From Limnobaculum xujianqingii (GTDB taxonomy: Bacteria > Pseudomonadota > Gammaproteobacteria > Enterobacterales > Enterobacteriaceae), in contig NZ_JABMLK010000001.1 of assembly GCF_013394855.1 (NCBI RefSeq), forward strand, positions 806,001 through 870,000: a DNA stretch of 64,000 nucleotides. Reading direction: 5' to 3'. Made by a program: the position numbers and the translations under genes. Below the pieces are notes generated by a model. The model worked only from the letters and a program-made list of their open reading frames with translations. It searched no databases and was not told where the DNA came from. The stretch's first letter is position 1, and each line of letters opens with the position of its first letter. Positions 60,748 through 64,000 of this stretch are shown one piece after another.

Positions 60748-61641
60748 TTATTTATCTCCAATTGAAAAAGTAATTGGTATGTAATCCGGATGGTGCGGCA
60801 ATAAACAAAAAGACACTGATGTTTTCTTTTTCTGTGGGTATATACCTATCAATTCCTTTACCGCTTTACGGCTTCCAGCTTTCGCGGCTGATGAGCGGCG
60901 GGCTTCAACCTCATAAAATGTAAAGTCAAGATAAACTTCTCTGGTTTCTGGGGTATTGCTATTGGAGAGAACGATATAAGCACCACGCTTAGCCGCCGCA
61001 ATTAGCGCAGCATTCAGGCGTTGATGATCTGCATTGATAAACGCTTTTGTGTGATAGGTTGTAAAATTTGCTGTTTTAGACGTTGGAATGTACGGCGGAT
61101 CGCAGTAAATCACGTCTCCCTCTCCCGCCATACCAATAATTTTTTCAAAGTCAGTGCAATGCAGGCTGGCTTTTGCTAACTTCTCAGCAAAGTTCAACAT
61201 TTCCAAATCAGGAAAATATGCACTTTTCAACTTACCAAAAGGCACATTAAACAGGCCGCTTTGGTTGTATCTACACACACCATTGAAGCAATGCCGATTT
61301 AAATAAACAAAAAGTACAGAACGCGTAAAGTTTTTACCCGCGCGTCTTGAATTATTAAATATCCTCCTGTTATTTAAATATTCATGTTGTTCTGCACCAT
61401 CAATAAAAAATTGAGCCAGCAACGTCATAAAGGCTTTTGGGTTTGCTTTTAGAAAATAATAAGCATTGATTAGATCGGGATTAATATCATTTAAGATATA
61501 TGACTCATAATCTGTATTAATAAAGACATTGCCCGCACCTACGAAAGGCTCAATTAATCTCTTTCCTGTCGGAAGATATTTTTTAATTTCGGTAATAATG
61601 GAACCTTTACCACCTTGCCATTTTAAAAAAGAACGATTCAT
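60748..61641 (-). CDS. Dam-type DNA adenine methyltransferase
   Basis: A 297-residue D12-class adenine N6-methyltransferase resembling Dam (GATC). FLKWQGGKGS at the start, EPFVGAGNVF for SAM binding, and DVIYCDPPYIP as the catalytic motif. Larger than the second methylase at 57061, with a target-recognition region between motifs. AAGGA precedes the ATG. GATC specificity is inferred from the family. Confidence 0.9.
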   Translation of the reverse strand: MNRSFLKWQGGKGSIITEIKKYLPTGKRLIEPFVGAGNVFINTDYESYILNDINPDLINAYYFLKANPKAFMTLLAQFFIDGAEQHEYLNNRRIFNNSRRAGKNFTRSVLFVYLNRHCFNGVCRYNQSGLFNVPFGKLKSAYFPDLEMLNFAEKLAKASLHCTDFEKIIGMAGEGDVIYCDPPYIPTSKTANFTTYHTKAFINADHQRLNAALIAAAKRGAYIVLSNSNTPETREVYLDFTFYEVEARRSSAAKAGSRKAVKELIGIYPQKKKTSVSFCLLPHHPDYIPITFSIGDK

Positions 61642-61659
61642 ATCCGAATCCTTATTTTA

Positions 61660-61800
61660 TTAATCGTATTTTTTATTTTCTGGACTATTAATAAAATCGC
61701 GCTCTTCCTTCCATTCATAAAAAATAATGAAAGCAATCAACGCGATTAATAAAAAAGCCAGAACAATTACAGTAATGTCCAACCAGCTATCAAAGAACAT
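61660..61800 (-). CDS. small single-pass membrane protein
   Basis: A 46-residue protein: one membrane helix (about 8-28) and a charged tail. The ATG at 61800 is preceded by GGAGG at good spacing. No family recognised; small membrane proteins occur in the early region of related phages. Confidence 0.55.
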   Translation of the reverse strand: MFFDSWLDITVIVLAFLLIALIAFIIFYEWKEERDFINSPENKKYD

Positions 61801-62026
61801 TGCCTGGCCTCCATTTCCTATAATGCTTTTGCAAACATTCATGTGTTTCCTGACAGGTCACACACCGAGTTACGCCGGTAATAGCTAGGCGGCGCGCTTC
61901 TGGTATTGGGCGATCACAATCTTCACAAGCATCTAAAGAAACGCCGCCATGTGCGCGGGCGGCTGCAATCTGACTTTCAAGCACTATTGCCTGTCGTTCC
62001 TGAGCTAAATCAATTTCATCAGCCAT
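61790..62026 (-). CDS. TraR/DksA-family zinc-finger protein
   Basis: A 78-residue protein with a C4 zinc finger (CEDCDRPIPEARR, then CVTC) of the TraR/DksA type. GGAGG lies 7 nt before the ATG at 62026. The Mu-like prophage has a counterpart with the same finger. Confidence 0.85.
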   Translation of the reverse strand: MADEIDLAQERQAIVLESQIAAARAHGGVSLDACEDCDRPIPEARRLAITGVTRCVTCQETHECLQKHYRKWRPGNVL

Positions 62027-62028
62027 AA

Positions 62029-62253
62029 TCAAACCTCCGAGCCTGATGCAACCTTGTGGAATGAATCGGCTTCATCACGGATAATTGCAGCAATATCCGC
62101 CGGTGATTCATCAACAATAAAATTGGCAAGGCGCTCAAGGCGTTCCGCTACCAGTGCGGCATAATTACGCCGCTCATCTTTTCTGGCCTCATTAAATAAT
62201 GAGGTTAGATCCTCGCTATTTGGCTTATTCACCTGATTATTAATAGTTGGCAT
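62029..62253 (-). CDS. DUF2732 family protein
   Basis: A 74-residue helical protein (LTSLFNEARKDERRNYAALV, VAERLERLANFI), typical of DUF2732 proteins in P2-like early regions. Function unknown. Confidence 0.75.
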   Translation of the reverse strand: MPTINNQVNKPNSEDLTSLFNEARKDERRNYAALVAERLERLANFIVDESPADIAAIIRDEADSFHKVASGSEV

Positions 62254-62345
62254 GTGTCTGCTTCCTTAAATTTGGGTAATAGAAACCCCTGACTTTTCAG
62301 TCATAATTAATTAAATAGCGTTGTTAATAATTAACGGTTAATTAC

Positions 62346-62558
62346 TTAGCGATTAATTCCGAACAATTTAAACCACAATGAACGGCGTTTATTGCCACAC
62401 ATAAAAGGTTTATCCCTTCCCGCAATAAACTGCACATTACTGACCTTCGGTTGGAAGAACTGGCCGTCAGGTGTTTCCAGCCAGCCGCGAGAATGATGGC
62501 AATGAGTCACTTCCTGACCATGCCGTAACATACTTGATAATGATGGACATTTGTTCAT
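62346..62558 (-). CDS. filamentation-type protein (DUF2724/Fil-like)
   Basis: A 70-residue protein with a conserved pattern: HSRGWLETPDGQFFQP in the first half and RRSLWFKLFGI at the end, similar to Fil-like proteins of phage 186 relatives, which cause host cell filamentation. Assigned from pattern memory. Confidence 0.6.
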   Translation of the reverse strand: MNKCPSLSSMLRHGQEVTHCHHSRGWLETPDGQFFQPKVSNVQFIAGRDKPFMCGNKRRSLWFKLFGINR

Positions 62559-62635
62559 TTGACTCCCCCGTGATTACTATCTTTGTACTAACTAACATTA
62601 TTAAACCCGCTATATAGCGGGCTTAGTGATGCTAA

Positions 62636-62845
62636 TTACTTTTCATCAATAACAGCATTTTCAATTGATGCTGGCTCAATATCTGATTCGTCAAACCAAA
62701 CACTCACCGCGCGACCATCATTGGCCTGATAATGAATGTAATATTGGTTTTCTGTCATGGCGTAATCTGCACGGCCTTTTACATGACCTTCTTCGCCACT
62801 AACCTTAATTTTTACTATTGCTCCTAATGGATACTTGAACGACAT
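62636..62845 (-). CDS. hypothetical early protein (SH3-like)
   Basis: A 69-residue protein with a small beta-barrel look (YPLGAIVKIKVSGEEGHVKG, then YYIHYQANDGRAVSVWF). Similar short proteins occur in phage early regions; no function known. Confidence 0.5.
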   Translation of the reverse strand: MSFKYPLGAIVKIKVSGEEGHVKGRADYAMTENQYYIHYQANDGRAVSVWFDESDIEPASIENAVIDEK

Positions 62846-62883
62846 AATATTTCCTTTTTTGGTTGATATTGATTTGGCTGATT

Positions 62884-62938
62884 GCGGTGCCTTTGGCCTC
62901 TGTCCATGCTTTTAAAAGAACTCCACCAAAGGCACCGC
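62884..62938. repeat. 13-bp inverted repeat downstream of cox
   Basis: GCGGTGCCTTTGG (62884-62896) and CCAAAGGCACCGC (62926-62938) are perfect complements around a 29-nt loop holding TTTTAAAA. In the leader of the early transcript this makes a strong stem-loop. No T tract follows on either strand, so simple termination is unlikely. Confidence 0.7.
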
Positions 62939-62960
62939 GCTCAGTTTTTCACTAAATGCA

Positions 62961-63287
62961 CTATTTACGGGCTTTAGAACTCTTTGTGCAGGCTGAAGCT
63001 ATAGGTTTGCTCTTCTTCGGTTTTGATGTCGTAAATAATCTATCTTTCCATGCATGCCAATCTGGATCCGCCGTTGCGGCAAGGTGTTCAGCAAACGCAT
63101 CCCATTCCGCCTTATGAATATAAATCTCACCTTCTCCTGATGGGTTTTCTGGATTTTTCATGCGGATAACTGGCAACTTTCCAGCTTGTACCATTTGTCT
63201 GACTGCTTTTGGTGTTTTACCGATATAGCTGGCAAAAAACTCCACAGTGACAAGATTGGATGATGTGCTATCTGCAATCTCTAACAT
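62961..63287 (-). CDS. Cox-like excisionase/repressor
   Basis: A 108-residue P2 Cox family protein. The winged-helix segment VTVEFFASYIGKTPKAVRQM at about 13-32 binds DNA; Cox represses the lysogeny promoter and directs excision. The C-terminal Lys/Ser-rich tail is longer than in P2 Cox (91). GAGAGGA precedes the ATG. Divergent from C. Confidence 0.82.
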   Translation of the reverse strand: MLEIADSTSSNLVTVEFFASYIGKTPKAVRQMVQAGKLPVIRMKNPENPSGEGEIYIHKAEWDAFAEHLAATADPDWHAWKDRLFTTSKPKKSKPIASACTKSSKARK

Positions 63288-63344
63288 TTGTTATCCTCTC
63301 GCTTTACCGCCCATAGTGCGTTGGGGTGTCTTAGGGTTTGATTG

Positions 63345-63364
63345 AGGTGCTTAATGAAGCACCT
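63345..63364. promoter_or_regulatory. palindrome in the cox-C switch region
   Basis: AGGTGCTT-AATG-AAGCACCT is a perfect inverted repeat in the 100-nt cox-C gap, 24 nt before the C start. A related GGTGTCTTA lies 20 bp upstream. It is a candidate operator, or an RNA hairpin followed by TTTT. Confidence 0.5.
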
Positions 63365-63387
63365 TTTAATTGAAGGATAGTGCTTAC

Positions 63388-63690
63388 ATGAGAACCTTGT
63401 CAACAGATTATGCAAAAAAATTACTAACATTGAGGAAAGCTGAAGGTGTAACTCAGAAGATATTTTCTGAAATCACAGGCTTAGCTCTTGGCACGATAAA
63501 AAAGTATGAAACCGGCCAACAGATCGCTGGTATCGCTGTAGTTGAAAGAGTGATAAACATTGAAGAGTATAAAAAATACACTATGTGGCTATTACTCGGT
63601 GAAACATCACCAGAATCAGGGCAAATAGCCCCGATAATCGATGAAGATGAATCAGAACAAGACAGTAAAAAAATAGGTCAGGCCGAATAG
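63388..63690 (+). CDS. C-type lysogeny repressor
   Basis: A 100-residue repressor, nearly the size of P2 C (99). The helix-turn-helix is VTQKIFSEITGLALGTIKKY at about 20-39. GAAGGA precedes the ATG at 63388. It would repress the early promoter and maintain lysogeny. A paralogous reading frame follows 128 nt downstream. Confidence 0.82.
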   Translation: MRTLSTDYAKKLLTLRKAEGVTQKIFSEITGLALGTIKKYETGQQIAGIAVVERVINIEEYKKYTMWLLLGETSPESGQIAPIIDEDESEQDSKKIGQAE

Positions 63691-63818
63691 TAATTTATTT
63701 AATTTCAGCTTCTGTAATGTATTAAGACAGATATCTCTTAATATTAAATTGTTGTAACTGTTTTTACCTATACCATGCGTTTTATAAGTAAATTGTAATC
63801 AACAAAAGAGAGATATTT

Positions 63819-64000
63819 ATGTCTATAAGATCGATTAATTACGCGGAAAAACTGAAAGCAATTCGTATCGCTGAATATATGTCACAGGAAGAGTTTTCAT
63901 TATCAACTGGAATGGATATCAGTGTTAATAAGGACTATGAAGACGGAGGAGGATTACACGATCCTTTGGTGATTGAAAGATTAATACTGATGGATAACAT
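63819..64000 (+). CDS. second C-like helix-turn-helix protein, 3' partial
   Basis: An ATG preceded by AGAGAGAT opens a frame running off the window (60 codons visible). SINYAEKLKAIRIAEYMSQE and the following EEFSLSTGMDIS align with the N-terminal half of the C repressor just upstream, including the YAEKL/YAKKL start and the spacing of the helix-turn-helix, so it looks like a diverged duplicate. The gap before it holds TTAAGA...TCTTAA at 63723-63742. Integrase is expected beyond it. Confidence 0.65.
   Translation, partial: MSIRSINYAEKLKAIRIAEYMSQEEFSLSTGMDISVNKDYEDGGGLHDPLVIERLILMDN

Noticed and set aside
1..64000. CRISPR arrays, tRNA or rRNA genes, insertion sequences
   Set aside because: No regularly spaced repeats, cloverleaf sequences with CCA-type ends, rRNA blocks or IS-type transposase genes were noticed.

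Overview
The window looks like chromosomal DNA from a Gram-negative bacterium of the order Enterobacterales carrying two different tailed-phage prophages about 8 kb apart. The host genes between them (aroH, lplA, nlpC, ltaE, btuD, btuC) closely resemble E. coli homologues, and aroH...nlpC-btuD-btuC follows the E. coli order (pheST-ihfA-btuCED-nlpC-aroH) with btuE missing and lplA, a VOC protein, a WYL regulator and ltaE inserted. A genus cannot be fixed from sequence alone.

Positions 1-25221 hold the late half of a Mu-like transposable prophage; its early half and left end lie before the window. After four accessory genes come lysis (holin, transglycosylase, overlapping Rz/Rz1), a TraR/DksA zinc finger, Mu-type packaging and head genes (terminase, DUF935 portal, F, G, protease with nested scaffold), a lambda-type decoration/major capsid pair, and a contractile tail mostly of P2 type (sheath, tube, frameshifted chaperone, tape measure, U, X, D, V, W, J, I, fibre, fibre chaperone). 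Four intergenic copies of an 18-bp motif (TTTAAnCYYSRYTAAAAT) precede the lysis, protease, chaperone and W genes and are probably the late promoters. The right end at 25221 resembles the right end of phage Mu.

Positions 25222-32860 are host DNA: aroH with a CRP-like site, then lplA, a VOC/WYL pair, lipoprotein NlpC, threonine aldolase, and the vitamin B12 importer genes btuD and btuC.

Positions from about 32900 to the window end hold a P2-like prophage read from its ogr end: a TagO/VasI-like accessory gene, ogr, D, the FI-FII-E-E'-T-U block, the V-W-J-I-H-G block, S, three extra virion-like genes, R, lysis genes, X, L, M, N, O, P, Q, cos, an accessory membrane protein, an adenine methylase, replication gene A, a second adenine methylase, small early genes, cox, a C-type repressor and the start of a second C-like gene. 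The integrase should lie beyond 64000. Compared with P2, FI-U is inverted in place. Three sites matching the Ogr consensus TGT-N12-ACA sit at the late promoters, each next to a (CG)n tract. The two prophages share fibre-tip and fibre-chaperone modules and tape measures of 945 and 946 residues.
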